NCBI RefSeq assembly: GCF_028389875.1 | Contig: NC_084670.1 | Coordinates: forward strand, 37,289,333 to 37,353,332 | DNA from: Rhea pennata | Taxonomy: Eukaryota > Chordata > Aves > Rheiformes > Rheidae | Direction: 5' to 3' | DNA: 64,000 nt | Part shown: piece after piece, positions 11,463 through 22,906 of the stretch | Position numbering within the stretch: the stretch's first letter is position 1 | Layout: the number at the start of each line of letters is the position of its first letter | Notes under the pieces: model-generated | What the model saw: the letters and a program-made list of their open reading frames with translations, nothing else | Database searches by the model: none | Told to the model about the DNA's origin: nothing | Translations under genes and position numbers: made by a program

Positions 11463-11959
11463 TACTAGCGCTGGAAAAAGAAAGATTTCCTCTTGTGCCT
11501 AACTGCACTCCTCCTGCATAAACTGCTGCGCTCTGGGAGCTATGCTCCAGGCCTGGCTGTTATGCAGACCTCTCCCTACTACTGACTCACAGGGTGCTTG
11601 ATCCACCCTAAACAAGGGCTACCTGGATCAGAAGGCCCAACTCCCTCTATTCAGGAGCAACCTAGACTGCTCCCTAGCAGTAGCTACACCCAGAGAGAGT
11701 GGGTGATAAGTGCTGGGGCTTCTTCCAGAAGAGCTTAAGGCTTCCTGCAGTTGCCCTTGCCGGCAGAAATTCCTATATCTATTCTATGCAAGGACAGAAT
11801 AAGATGGACTCCCTTTATCTTGCCCAACTCAACATAGTCGTTAGCACTGCCTTCACACAGCAGGAACCACACTCCTGCTCCTTCAGGCTCAGTATCAATC
11901 CCTCCTTTTTGTTTGAGGGTTTATAGCTAGCCAGCTATAACCCTCACTGCATCATTTTG
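11463..11959. other. Unassigned DNA, possibly CR1 5' UTR
   Basis: No gene seen. It sits upstream of CR1 ORF1 on the minus strand and could be the 5' UTR of that element, but I see no decisive signature. Confidence 0.3.
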
Positions 11960-12130
11960 CTATAGCTAAGGCAAAGGTTAGAAGAACAATTGCAGCACTG
12001 AATCATTACACAAGCCATTACACATACAGCTATAATAAAAAGAATTAGCAGAACTAATTTCTTCAGCCATTTCCAGTCTGGTAACCTTGAGGTTGATTGG
12101 TGCCAAATTTCTTCAAATCCCAGGGATTTA
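11960..12130 (-). pseudogene. ERV env transmembrane tail fragment
   Basis: Similar to 17310-17430, the downstream part of env copy B, on the minus strand. In copy A this piece is separated from the rest of env (12884 onward) by the LTR at 12131-12677. The LTR therefore landed inside the transmembrane-subunit region of an older ERV. Confidence 0.55.
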
Positions 12131-12677
12131 TGTTCTAGTTAGATTCCCAGGGGCCAAACATCCAGTCTGGCAAGCCAGCACAAACTCTCACACACAGAGA
12201 CGAACGCTCTTCAGCAGCAAGCAGTTTATTAGTAGATACTTACAAACAGTCCGACCCAATTGTAATCTCGAGAAGGACCACTCCAATGCTTGTCCCGATC
12301 ATCTGCATGATGAGAGAGGGAGTCAGCAGCCACAATCTTTTCGGACATCCCCGAGGAGGCAACGTGGTCCTCTGTTGTGTAGCAGCCTCTTTCTCCTTGA
12401 GAAAAACTCTGGTATTTATAATTATTTGTGGTAAGCGGGAGTCTTGGCACCTGGGGCCAGCAAGTGCAGGGAGTCTAGCCCAACTCCGCCCCGGCTGCAT
12501 AACCGGGCTATGATACTGCACATGCCTGCAGACCTATTTCGGGGGCCACATTTGACTGTGGGGGTCTCTATTTCATTACTCTTCAACTTCTGACCTTCAT
12601 GTGGACTACTACTCCTGGTGATTCTGTGGCTTCCAGCACACACATCTCTGTGTAACCAACTGCTGTCCTTTCTCACA
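12131..12677 (-). mobile_element. Solo LTR, minus orientation, inserted in env
   Basis: Starts TGTTC and ends CTCACA, with flanks GATTTA (12125-12130) and GATTTC (12678-12683), a 5-of-6 target duplication. On the plus strand 'cagtttattagtaga' at about 12220 is the complement of an AATAAA-type poly(A) region, giving minus orientation. The first 150 bases match the LTR that begins at 63848. Env sequence lies on both sides, which supports a solo LTR nested in an older ERV. Confidence 0.7.
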
Positions 12678-12883
12678 GATTTCCAAGTCTTTGTTAGTTA
12701 CTTATTTGTATCTGGCTTAACACAGCGGTATTGTTCTAGGCACTGGAAGTTACAACACTAGACTATTCTCACCAAGTATCAGCTGGTACAGATACAAAAG
12801 CTACAACAGGGACCATCACCATCAAGTATCATGTAGTATGGATACAATGTATCATCTTTCTGCACTTGCTGTAATATACCTAC

Positions 12884-14060
12884 TTGTTTTATTATTCCAA
12901 GGTCTACGTTTATTCCCCCGGCTCATCAATGGATGTGCAACAGCTAGCGTTCACAACAGCACATACTCCTCCATGGGAGGCCGACGTCACATCTAAAGCC
13001 ATTCTGCTTTGCAATGCAACTGTTGAAATCTCCATAACCTCTTTTTGCAAGGCATCTGCTGCATCCAAGGTGGCACTTCCAATCCTTTCCATGACTGCCG
13101 ATATAGTCACTATAGCTTTCTCTAATTCACTAACTCCCAGCTAGAGGATGAACCACCTAACAAGTGAATGGAAAGCTGTAGATCGAAATGATAGCGGATT
13201 GGGAGGTATTGCTCTTCTTTTTCTTCCTGGAGATGTTCTCACCCATCCTACTCCCTGAAGCTCAGATATTACCTTAATTCTGGGGACTGTCACCCCTAAA
13301 GTACAAGTGGCTGTCCACCAAGGATGTAAGACTTTACGAGCCTCACTTCCACACAACCAATACCATCCTAAACCATGTGGAGTTAACCTCCCTGTAACAC
13401 CACCAAGTTCACTCCTATCAGGTTGATTGATTCCTTCTACTGTATATGAATCATTATTACAATAGCCATAATCTGGGTCGTAATAAGACCCCCCCCCCCA
13501 TTTACAGTTATACGTGATGTATCATTCTCATCCCACAGGACCGTGGAAAGACTTAAATATGTGAGTAGACCAGAGGTGAAAGTCCAATTACTTGTATGAT
13601 TCCACTCTGCTTCCTTTTTTTTATCAGTGAGTCATTTAAAGCTATTCCAAACACAGATATTCCGTGTTGATTACCGCTTTGGGGCATTTGGGTACATATC
13701 CAACAATCACTCTTGTGTAACAACTGAGTGATATTTTGAGCTAGGATCAAAGGTAAATTTTGGTCCCAATGTAAGATTTGCCAGGCTTGACTCGTGGCAA
13801 CCAATATTAATGCAAACAAACCCCGGAGGCCAATCGTAGTGTCTTCTTATCTTAAGAAGAGCCTTCATAACTCCAGAATAATGGATCCATGGACCTTTGC
13901 CCCAAACCTTAACAGCGGTGTAAGTTATTAGGAGAACTCGAAGCGATCCTTTTCACTTAGGCGTCAGTTTAGAATTTTGAGAAAACTCTTTTACCTTTCC
14001 TGGCTGTAAATTACGCGCTTGTAGTTCTGAGGGTAATAGTACAAAAGAATCACTACGCTT
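12884..14060 (-). pseudogene. ERV envelope remnant, copy A (gamma type)
   Basis: Minus-strand env of a gammaretrovirus-like ERV. Going down in coordinate: the end of integrase overlapping the env start (about 13860-14050), surface subunit pieces (13553-13819, with a CWIC motif of the CXXC type), and the subunit boundary with a furin-like RKRR at about 13190-13230. The transmembrane subunit (12910-13140) has a CX6CC motif (CAVVNASCC). It is broken by stops and frame changes, with a poly-C run near 13491. It corresponds block by block to copy B at 17.3-18.4 kb, so both come from one ERV family. Confidence 0.75.
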
Positions 14061-14089
14061 GCTGAATACTCAGTTGCAACAAAACCACA

Positions 14090-14470
14090 AAGCCAGCTCT
14101 GCAGAATAGACAGGCTTTAGACCTCATACTTTTGAAGCAGCAGGGCGTTTGTGGATTTCTAGGGTTGTCTCAAACAGATTGTTGCATATTCATCCCCAAT
14201 GTTACTGCAAGCCTGGGAGACCAGCTTAAACAGATGCAGGAGGTGGCCTCCAATACCCGGGCCTTGCGGGATGGTCTTACTGAGGGATGGTTAGGCCACC
14301 TGTTTAACCAATTAGGGTTTAGCATTTCTGGATGGCAACTTCCATGCTCCAAATCATCACTGTAATTGTCGTGGTACTACTGTCGGTCGTCTGCACTTTG
14401 CAGTGTGGAAAGACAGTGATAACGAGGAGAATTCTCTCACTCAGTGTTACCCTTTCAGGAGGATGAGCGG
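14090..14470 (+). pseudogene. ERV env transmembrane subunit fragment, CX9CC type
   Basis: Plus-strand fragment, opposite to copies A and B. It reads an ectodomain with C-x9-CC spacing (CGFLGLSQTDCC), a helical stretch (LKQMQEVASNTRALRDGL), and, after a frameshift near 14340, a hydrophobic membrane span (IITVIVVVLL). The spacing differs from the CX6CC of the neighbouring env copies, so it belongs to another ERV class. No surface subunit is visible upstream in this orientation. Confidence 0.7.
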
Positions 14471-15640
14471 CTCTCCCGCAATTAACGGATGTCCCTACAT
14501 CTCACGCATCACATCAGGTAGTATCTTTTCACAATCCCACCTATACTTAAGACATACTGTTGGGGGCAAGGGGTACCTCCACTACCACCCCAGCAAGGAC
14601 AGTGGATGACACAAGTCACGGAGGTGGAGCATGTAGGGGAGGCTGCACTGAACCCCGTTGTTACCTCAAAGGTATACCTGCTTCCACAGGCTGCCCCCCA
14701 GCCTCTGTTATATAAGCTATTAAGGCGAGCAGATACCTGAGGGCTTATATAACTTGCTTTATTAATAGGACTTGGACAGCTGCATTGTCCTGTGAACAGG
14801 ATAATCTGCCAAGAACTGACCACCTGGAACCACACCCTTGTTTCATCTGAACCACATCTTAGCTCCACTGGCTGAACAAAGCTTTGTCTTATGACTTGTG
14901 GTCATCACTGTCAGGTACATCTATAGGTAAGGGAAGCGGACTTACTCTAGGAGAGACAGGTACAGGTTGCCTCCTCCCTGGTTTGGGGATGCCTGACTGG
15001 GAAACTCCTCAAGGCTGAGAGCCCAACTTGCTTGGTGGTACGTAGACTCTGCTTTATTTGTTAACTATTGATTGATCTTTCTTTCTATTCCTCTGATACG
15101 TGAATAGCCTCTGCCTGCAAATTAATAAATTGTATCCTACTCATTGCTTGCTTGTGTTGTGACATTGCTTAAAGCAGAACAGGAAGGTGGAGGTGGAGTC
15201 GCTAGGCCTGATGCTGTTCTCCTTATGCAGTCACAGTCCCTCTGCAGGGTTCAACTCTCCTCTGTTGCTGTTGTGCACACCCACAGTCATGGGGAAGGTT
15301 CTGAACACCCCCAACAACAGGTTCGCTGCCCTAAGCACTCTTCAGCACGGAAGAAAGGCGTTTGAGTGACTGTGAAGAACTGCTTTACTCTTGTACCAGT
15401 GGTCCCAAGGAGAGATCTCATAGCTGCGGTAAGGAGGAGTTAATTCCCAACCACAACAATTAACCCTGCCCTAGCAGTGAAAGCAGGTGTTGTCTCTCAA
15501 GGTCCTGACAGAAGGAGTTAAGTCTAGACCACCCTGATTAACGCTGCCCCTTATCTCAAAGCCCTGACATCCTCCCTTCTGGAGGGTGAGGCACAGGAAT
15601 GCAGACTGCTTGTAGTTGCAGTAACACCTCTAACTTACAC
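14471..15640. other. Unassigned retroelement-like DNA
   Basis: No gene seen. 14990-15150 contains an AATAAA at about 15124 and could be the 3' LTR of the plus-strand env fragment, but I cannot place its ends. 15420-15560 contains two related phrases around 'ggagttaa' and 'attaac', suggesting a short duplication. Confidence 0.35.
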
Positions 15641-15839
15641 AGGGGTATAGACAATGTCACTTTGTAGCGATTCAGGTACGTGGCCTGTTGCGAGGAATTT
15701 CAGCTGCGGCTTTTATCCTTTCTGGGTTAATTGTTCACTGTCCCTCCTTCAGGATGAATCCCCAGTACTTCCCCTCTGGAGCTCAGAGAGAGACGTGCAA
15801 TGCCCTGCAGTTGCTGATGCAGCGCATAAATAGGTAGTA

Positions 15840-16935
15840 TCCTTTAAACAATCATCGTGATTTTACTTGTCAGTAGTAAACCATCTACACACTGTATTAA
15901 AATCAATCCACCAGGTAACTCATTCTCTTTTAAGTCTTTTTTTAAATATTTGAGTGAATATGGTAGGAGACCCAGTAACCCTTGCAGAAGTCACGTCCAT
16001 GTTAACTGCTGTCCTTCCCTGGTAAGGAAAATTAGGGCTGGCTCTTCTCATTTATTGGAATGCTAAAAAGAAATGCAGCAGTTAAGTGATCACAGTAAAA
16101 TATCCAGCCCAATGCAGTATTTGCAGAAGGATCGGGTATCACTGGATGAGGTTGATTGTTAGTCTGCATATCTTGTACAAAGGGTATTCTGGAGGATCTC
16201 TATCTAGTTTATTCTTCTAGTATTGTTTTTTACAGAGCAGATAGAAGTATCATGTGATAAAACACATACTCTCAGAACACCCCAGCTAAATCTCAGTCTG
16301 TTTATTTTTCTACGCTTTTCCTGGCTTCTTGGGGAATTGGATACTGTTTTACAGCTGGTGGGGTTCCTCCCTTTGTTTGCAGGAAGCCAGATTGGGCTGA
16401 GGCTGATCATTCAACATCAGTTCTGGGTTTACTCCATTTAATACTTTGGGTACTTTTGCCCTGGGGTTCGGACTTTAGCTTATCACGCTCATCCCCATAA
16501 TTATTGAACCCATTTCATTGGATGATAAACGCAGTTCTACGTCCAGGGTTTGCAGAAGATCTCTTCCCAGCAAACATGCTGCAGATACTGCAGCTAATAC
16601 AAATCTCCCCCATACACTTTTGTTTCCTATCGTTACTAATAGGAGTTCACTTAATTTTTCTTTTTCTCTTTTTCTTTTTCTTTTTCTTTTTCTTTTTTCT
16701 TTCTCCAGTGATTGCAGGTATTAATACCCTATCTTTGGTTTTGGATCCTTCTAGGGTAAAATTTAAAAGAGATAACATGGCTCCCATAGCCATTAAAATC
16801 CAACTTCTTGTCCCTCTACTTTTCCTATCATATGTCCCTTCTGATCCAACTGAATGCCTCACAGACCAAAAATTCCTAATTAGATTTCCTGGAACCGCTT
16901 TGCATATTCATAACATTTCCTGGAATGAATTATAA
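15840..16935 (-). pseudogene. ERV pol remnant: protease and reverse transcriptase
   Basis: On the minus strand, 16730-16890 reads a retroviral protease region in which the catalytic Asp-Thr/Ser-Gly-Ala box has become AMGA. About 16550-16600 retains a GRDLL motif typical of the protease end. About 15950-16060 reads a degraded 'TWT.LLQG' palm stretch, and about 15880-15900 the catalytic YVDD box reads CVDG. Numerous stops. Orientation matches env copies A and B, but it lies downstream of copy B's env, so it belongs to a separate insertion. Confidence 0.65.
16653..16707. repeat. Pyrimidine microsatellite (TTTTTC)n
   Basis: Around eight TTTTTC-like units, inside the decayed ERV pol region. Confidence 0.9.
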
Positions 16936-17186
16936 TATTCACACTGTGATTACGCATGCGCTTTGTGGTCTTCTGTGGGGGTCTCTGATGGTCTTTGGGG
17001 TTGCTGGGGGTCGCTCAAGGGTGTCCTTCACTTGAACTTTTCTGTGAGCACGCGTAGTTACTGCTGGTTTGCTGTCTCCATGCCTCTTGCGCAATCTTCC
17101 AGTCATTAGCGCCTTCCAGATCAGAACGACTCCCCACACACACACCTGATCCACAGCCATCAGTTTTGTAGTGTCCAAGTTTCACA

Positions 17187-17272
17187 AAACACCCTGTCAA
17201 GCTAAGTGCACAAAAATGATCATAAAACGCCAAAAAATGTAACTTTCTCCAAGGCCTAATAATCCAAAGTTT
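17187..17272 (-). repeat. LTR-like direct repeat, downstream copy
   Basis: Matches 18960-19050 in the same orientation (shared 'aaaatgatcataaaa' and 'ctttctccaa.gcctaat'). The pair brackets ERV env copy B, so they may be what is left of its LTRs. Confidence 0.5.
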
Positions 17273-17289
17273 CAAATTATGTCATACCT

Positions 17290-18440
17290 AACTTTTAAAC
17301 ACATTTGACTACAGCAGTTACAAAACTGAATCATAATACAGGCTAGAATACAAGCACAGACTACAGTTATTACAACGACAAAAAGATTTCTTAACCAAGT
17401 CGAATTGGGTAGCCATGAGGTCAGCTTTTTCCATATATCTGTGAATCCCCGGGAGGTATCATCCCTTGTGACTTCCTGTAAAACCTTAGTTTGTTCCCAA
17501 ATTCATCTCAAGTCTGTAGAAATCCTCCTGCTTTGGTCCACATACATGCAACAACTCGTATTTATAACTCTGCAGACCCCTCCCTGCAAAGCAAATCATA
17601 AATCTGAGGCCATCCGATTTTGTAAAACCCTTTGTGATAGACTAGATACTTCGGCCTGCAGAGCTCCTGTTGCATCCCGGGTTTTACTTTTCAAGGCATG
17701 CTGTTGTTGCTGAAATGCTGACAGTTGTTTTCTCCAGCTCTCTTACCCCCAGCCACGGGAGGAACCATCTTACAGAACTGTGGAATCCTGTGGGTCGTTC
17801 TGCAAGGGCTTTAGGAGCCCTTTTGGTTCTTTTGAGGAAGGTCCTAACCCATCCACTCTGTTGGTGCAGTTTATTAACTCTGGTTGTATTAGGGACCAAA
17901 ACTCCTAGCACGCAGGTCTTGTTTTGGTGTAAGGGTGAGGCTTTGTAGGCCTTGTCACCACACCGCCAATACAATCCTAAACCATGTGGAGTTAATAAGC
18001 CCGAAACACTTCTAAATTTACACTTAACAGTCTTGCTGAATTTTTCTACTCTAGGTGAATCATCATGACAATAGCCATGATTGGGGTCATAATAAGACCC
18101 AGCATTCATAGCTATACATGCTGTATCATTCTCATCCCACAAGACCGCAGTGTGAGCGCACCAGAGATGAGAGTCTAGTTACTCTTATGACTCCACTCTG
18201 CTTCCTTTTCCTTTATTTGTGAGTCATTTAGAACTATTCCAGTTAAGAATATTCCCCGCCGATTACCACTTTGGGGCATTTGGGTACATCTCTAACAATC
18301 CTTCTTGTATAACAGCTGAGTGATATTTTGAGCTAGGATCAGATGTAAATTTTGGTCCTAATGTAATGTTTGCCAAGCTTGGCTCATGGCTGCCAACACT
18401 AATGCAAGTAAACCCCAGAGCTCAGTCATAATTTCTCCTT
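17290..18440 (-). pseudogene. ERV envelope remnant, copy B (gamma type)
   Basis: Minus-strand env related to copy A. The longest open part (17684-18142, 152 codons) covers the end of the surface subunit and the subunit boundary, with a furin-like RTKR. The transmembrane subunit follows in another frame at about 17540-17740 with a CX6CC motif (CRVINTSCC). Stops and frame changes rule out a whole protein, so it does not look like a domesticated env. Confidence 0.75.
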
Positions 18441-18860
18441 ATCTTAAGAGGAGACTGTTGTTCTACTGTGTAAGGGGAGAGAGCCTTCTCAGCTCTAGAG
18501 TAATGGATCCACGGTCCCTTGCCCCAGACCTGAACAGCGGTGTAAGTTGTCAGGAGGACTTGAAACAGGCCTTTCCACTTTCCAGTTGGGGCTCTGAATC
18601 CCATGACTTTACATATGTTGACTCTTTTTCCTTCACCCAGGTCTAGTGCTTGTGTGAGGGCTATAAGCTCAGCTTTTTGAGCTGACACTTTTGAAGGTAA
18701 TGCTCACGATTCCACAACCTCGTTGATGGTCATCAGAGCATACCCTGACATTCTTTTTCCATCTCAAACAAACCTGCTACCGTCTGTATATAATTCCCAA
18801 TCTGAATTCTCCAGTGGGGTGTCCTTGAGGTCTGGGCAACTAGAGTAAATCTCAACTGTT
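18441..18860 (-). pseudogene. ERV RNase H and integrase C-terminus remnant
   Basis: Minus-strand pol tail. 18790-18850 reads the start of RNase H with an ELYTDGSR box. 18650-18690 reads AELIALTQAL, and it then jumps to the integrase C-terminus (FQVLLTTYTAVQV, WIHYS) at about 18500-18600. The rest of RNase H and most of integrase are missing between these, so there is an internal deletion near 18640. It runs into env copy B. Confidence 0.7.
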
Positions 18861-18959
18861 TGTAAGCAGTCATGCTCTGGAGCACTCTCTATGCAGCCAG
18901 TTGAGAGGAAAATAGCGGGGTTAACACTATATGAAGTTTAATATATGTATAAATATATA

Positions 18960-19050
18960 AAACACACTGTCAAATTACGTACACAAAATGATCATAAAAG
19001 GGCAAAAATGGAACTTTTGGCAACAGTGGGCCTTTCTCCAAAGCCTAATG
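18960..19050 (-). repeat. LTR-like direct repeat, upstream copy
   Basis: Partner of 17187-17272. It lies immediately 5' (on the minus strand) of the RNase H remnant, so leader, gag and most of pol are absent from this element. Confidence 0.5.
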
Positions 19051-20515
19051 TATCACTTTGTTATGGGAGCAGATTTTACAGTGCAAATTGGAGCTGGCAG
19101 AGGTGCTGGAGGTGAGGGGAGAGGTGACCCCCAGCAGGCCTGCTGGAGGGGGCAATGGTCCAGTGATGAGGGCAGGCTGGGGGTGCCTGAGCACAGGGTG
19201 GTGTGGGGCCCGGGCTGGTGGGCACAGCCTGCTCGCTGGCCCCTGGCATCTCCCATGGCCCATCGTGGTGGTGCTCTTCAGGTGCTGCTGCAAGAGGAGT
19301 CCACTGACCACCTGGGCACTGTGGTGTGGCAGCAAATCATGGTCACCATCAGTGCAATGATGGCTTGGCCAGGGCCTCTGCACCGGATTGTCCAGTGGCC
19401 CTGGGCCTAGCTGGGAGGCTTTCCCCATCCTGCAGGAGTCTCCCAGGGCCATCTTTTGAGCCTGTGCTTGACCTGAGAGTGGTGGAGATGGGAGGGCAGA
19501 GAGGGCCCAGGGGCTACTCATGTCTCTTGGGCTTTTCCTGCAAGGCTGAGGCAGGAGATATGGGGACCCCATTCCCCATGCAGGCCCCTACCCTGGGTGC
19601 TGCAGGATCATAAGGTGGCCTGGGAGGAGGAGGCGGAGGCCAATGGAGCCCTTGCAGAGGGCAGCTGTGAACTGCAGCCCCACGAGGTGCGCACGCCCCA
19701 GGCACTGCCAGCGGCCAATGGTGGGGACACCGCTAGGTGCTCGGTTTCTATCTTGGCTGCCCTCCTTTCCCCTGTAGGTGTATGGGGAACACCTCCAGCC
19801 TGCTGAGAGGACAGAGGTCCTAATCACAGCCATCAGGGTAATGAGAGCCAGCAGCACGGATGACATGCAGGCAGCTGCTCACAGGCAGGAGATGGGGGCT
19901 TTGATGTCCTCTGCCTGCCAGGCCTGTGCTCCCTGGCTGGCCAGCTTCCTGGGGGGAAGAGGTGGCTCCCCCACCTAGTGCAGGTATCAGCCATGGGTCT
20001 CCTACCCTGCAGTCTGCATCCACCCTCCCAGGGCATAAAGGTCCTGCTGCCAGCACCAGGGACGGAAAGGCCCCTCTCTCTCTGTGCTTGCAGCAAGTCA
20101 GGCTAGTTCTGGAGAGCAAGAAGGCTGAAGAAGCATGCCTGCTTCTTCAGCATCTTCTGCCTGCCTCCCAGGGAGTGCCTGCAGAGCCTGGGTGCTGGCC
20201 TCCCATCTTGGCTCCCATCTTGGCTTTTCCTGCCATGTGCCTTCTTCCCCTTGCCTGGGCATGGTGAGAGGCAGTGCCACCAGGCTGCGCCCTGTGCAGC
20301 TGCCCTACCCGGGGCTCTGCAGGACCATAGCTGTCCTCCTCAGGCAGGAAGAATTGAAGGCCATCTCTGGCAGGAAAGGGGCAACGGGGAAGAAGCACCT
20401 CAACCCTCTGTGCCTCTTGCAGACCCTGCATACTATGGACAGCATGCTGCAGGTGTTGGCGCTCAACTCCCCTGCCTCCGGCCTCCTGGAGATGCAGAAC
20501 ATCTTGCAGGTGTGG
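19051..20515 (+). pseudogene. Decayed MROH-like fragment, copy B
   Basis: Blocks match exons of the intact-looking MROH gene. About 19060-19115 matches the end of 28781-28903. 19272-19355 matches 29148-29227 (LLQEESTDHL against LLCEESIKHL). 19778-19900 matches 31486-31635 (LQPAERTEVLITAI against LQPSERADVIVVAI). 20425-20511 matches 29896-29982 (TMDSMLQVL against MDNMLQLL) and keeps a GT donor. The block order differs from the gene, so there has been rearrangement as well as decay. It ends where the ERV LTR begins at 20779. Confidence 0.7.
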
Positions 20516-20778
20516 CATTTCCCAGGAGCGGGGTTCCCAGGGCTAGCCTCTCATTTGTAAGGGAAGGTCCCCCCTCAGGTGAACCAGCCCATGCCCAGGC
20601 AGGCTGTCCCCTGGGTATCTGGGGATGTTTGACACATGTCCTGGAAATGACAGGGTCGGGGTACACGATGAAATGAGCAGCAGAAGCGGGAATCTCTCCA
20701 GCTGGACTCAGGAGGCCACAACTGGTTCTGGATGAAGGACTGGCCAGAGCACTGACACCCCAAGGGCTGACCCACCCT

Positions 20779-21326
20779 GTTAGAGAAATACTGTGAGAAA
20801 AACCTTGCAAATAGTTAACAAGACTGAAGGACAAGGGGGAGAGAAAAACAGTACTGCAAAGGATAACCAGCTCCGGCTAAATAACCTTGATGAACCCACA
20901 GCACTTTGAAGAATGTGAGGGGGAGGTAAGACAAAAACAGCACAATAACCCAGAAGTGATCTTACATTCATTAAGGCTTATTAGCATATTAAACTACACA
21001 CTCCTAAATGAATGAGATGGAAATGACATGATAATGATGTTACCACCTCTTCTTCACTTCCTGTGCTAATTAACAAGAATGTGAAAGCGCAAGCGCAGAG
21101 CGATTACCTGATGTAATGAAATTGTAACCAATAGAAAGATTTGTATGAAGTACTCCCTGAAAAGTGTGTATAAATCAAGGATGAGAGGGGGAGAAGGTGT
21201 GCTAGCTTTGTGGATTTACCACCTAGCCCCCATCTCTGTGCAGAAATGAAATAAACAAATACCTCGACCCTGTGTGTCTATTGGTTGCTTGCACACTGGG
21301 TAACAGAACCCAGATTTTGGACAACA
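20779..21326 (+). repeat. 5' LTR (548 bp)
   Basis: Begins TGTTAG and ends CAACA. It contains a CCAAT motif (about 21128-21132), a TATAAA box at 21169-21174 and a poly(A) signal AATAAA at 21250-21255, giving a normal U3-R-U5 order on the plus strand. Confidence 0.85.
21169..21255 (+). promoter_or_regulatory. LTR TATA box and poly(A) signal
   Basis: TATAAA at 21169-21174 and AATAAA at 21250-21255 mark the retroviral core promoter and polyadenylation signal. In the 3' LTR copy the poly(A) signal has become AAGAAA (about 24947-24952), while TATAAA is kept. Confidence 0.75.
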
Positions 21327-21718
21327 GTTTAGCACCGCAGATGGGACTTGCCAGAAGGCTTTGCCTGGATCATCTTCCCATTCCCGACAGTGGTCTGGAT
21401 TGCATCGAGCTCCAGCACGCACTGACCTGTTGATCGGGGAGTCCTCCAACCTCCCTCCGAAGTTGGGACGACAAGAGACTCAAAGGTGCAACGCCAACCA
21501 GAGATATTTGTGCCAGGGTGAAAGCAAGGGGTGAATCTTTGGGTTGGTGACTATAAAATTTACTTATTTCCATGGAAGATTATGTTGGATTATGTCGCAT
21601 GTAGATGCTCAGCAAAGGTTGCCTTGAATTGACCAGAAGAATCAGAGCCGAGTGCGCACAAAGATACGGGTATAAAGGTATTTCTAGGTAATAAGGTTGG
21701 TATTTCGAGGTAATTGAC

Positions 21719-22906
21719 ATGGGATCAAGCCAATCCGTGATTCCTCCCTGTAGCCCTTTGGGTTGTATTTTGGAACTCTGGGATGTTTTTGGAGGAGATC
21801 AAATGACAAAAGAAAGAATGAGAGGATATTGTAATCAGTGGTGGCCAATGTATAAGCTAGACTGTGATGAGCAGTGGCCAGAAAATGGGACCTTGAGCTA
21901 TAACACTATATTACAATTACTGCTGTCTTGCTGCCGGAAGGGGAAGTGGGATGAGATACCCTATGTGGAGGCTTTTATGTCACTATATAGGGAACCAGAA
22001 ATTCAAAGGGAATGTGAACTTAGAAGTGAAGAGGAATCTGTAATGGTTGCAGTAGAAAAGAAGGAAGAGAGCGAGTATTGTGCTAACAGAAAAGTTCTGA
22101 ATGGAGAGGGGCAGGAGGATGTACAATCACTGACAGTGCCCCCCTCTTGTGGAAACGATTCCACCTCAGCTGAAGAATCACCCCCTCCCCCCCCACCGCT
22201 AGAAAGCAAAGAGTTCAGCCCTATTTCTGGCCAAACTATGAGATGGAAACAACCTGTTATACAGGCTCCTTTGAGACAAGCAGTGGGACCAGGAGGGCTG
22301 CTAGTATTTGCACATGTTCCTTTTACAACCTCAGATTTATTAAACTGGAAGCAGTCTATTGGATCATATAGGGAAAATCCTGAGAAGCTGCATCAACTTT
22401 TGGAGACTGTTATGATAACTCATAATCCTAACTGGGGAGATGTGCAGGCACTGTTGAATACTTTCCTGATGGGAGAAGAAAGGAGGCTGGTAATTGATAT
22501 TGCAAAAGAAGAGGGTGAGAGAAGGGACAGAAAGGGGGATCCTGAGGTCTATTTACCCACCAGAAAGAATCCAGAGTGGGATCCAAATAGGAGCGGGGGT
22601 AGGGAGTTATTGAGGCAGTATCAACAGCTAATTTTATACGGAATTCGGTATGGGGTTCTGAAACCAAAGAACGTATCAAAATTGTATGAAGTAAAGCTAG
22701 GGCCTGAAGAAAATCCCTCAGCCTTTTATGAAAGATTATGTAAAACAGCCAGAAAACGGACAGACCTGGAACCAAATGAGGAAACGAATCAGAGACTGTA
22801 TAATACACTGTCCATTGGCCAGTCAGCTCAGGATATTAGAAAGAAGCTACAGAAGGTAGATGGAACTGGGGGAATGTCTATTTCACAGCTGATAGAAATA
22901 GCATAG
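21719..22906 (+). pseudogene. ERV gag (matrix and capsid), stopped early
   Basis: Open frame of 395 codons starting MGSSQS, an N-terminal glycine suited to myristoylation. The matrix region runs to about residue 100. An acidic and proline-rich linker follows (poly-Pro near residue 155), then a gammaretroviral capsid from about residue 190. It ends at a TAG at 22904-22906. The same frame continues beyond the TAG into nucleocapsid, so this is a nonsense change inside gag rather than the natural end. Gag proteins assemble the virion; this remnant lacks its RNA-binding end. Confidence 0.85.

Noticed and set aside
17684..18142. Domesticated envelope (syncytin-like) gene
   Set aside because: Only 152 codons are open; surface and transmembrane parts are in different frames with stops.
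21327..21360. Primer binding site after the 5' LTR
   Set aside because: No clear TGG-start match to a tRNA 3' end directly after the LTR; not called.
21719..22906. Gag ORF as an intact host-adopted gene
   Set aside because: It sits in an obviously deleted provirus and stops before nucleocapsid; no evidence of selection is visible here. Noted as a finding for testing only.
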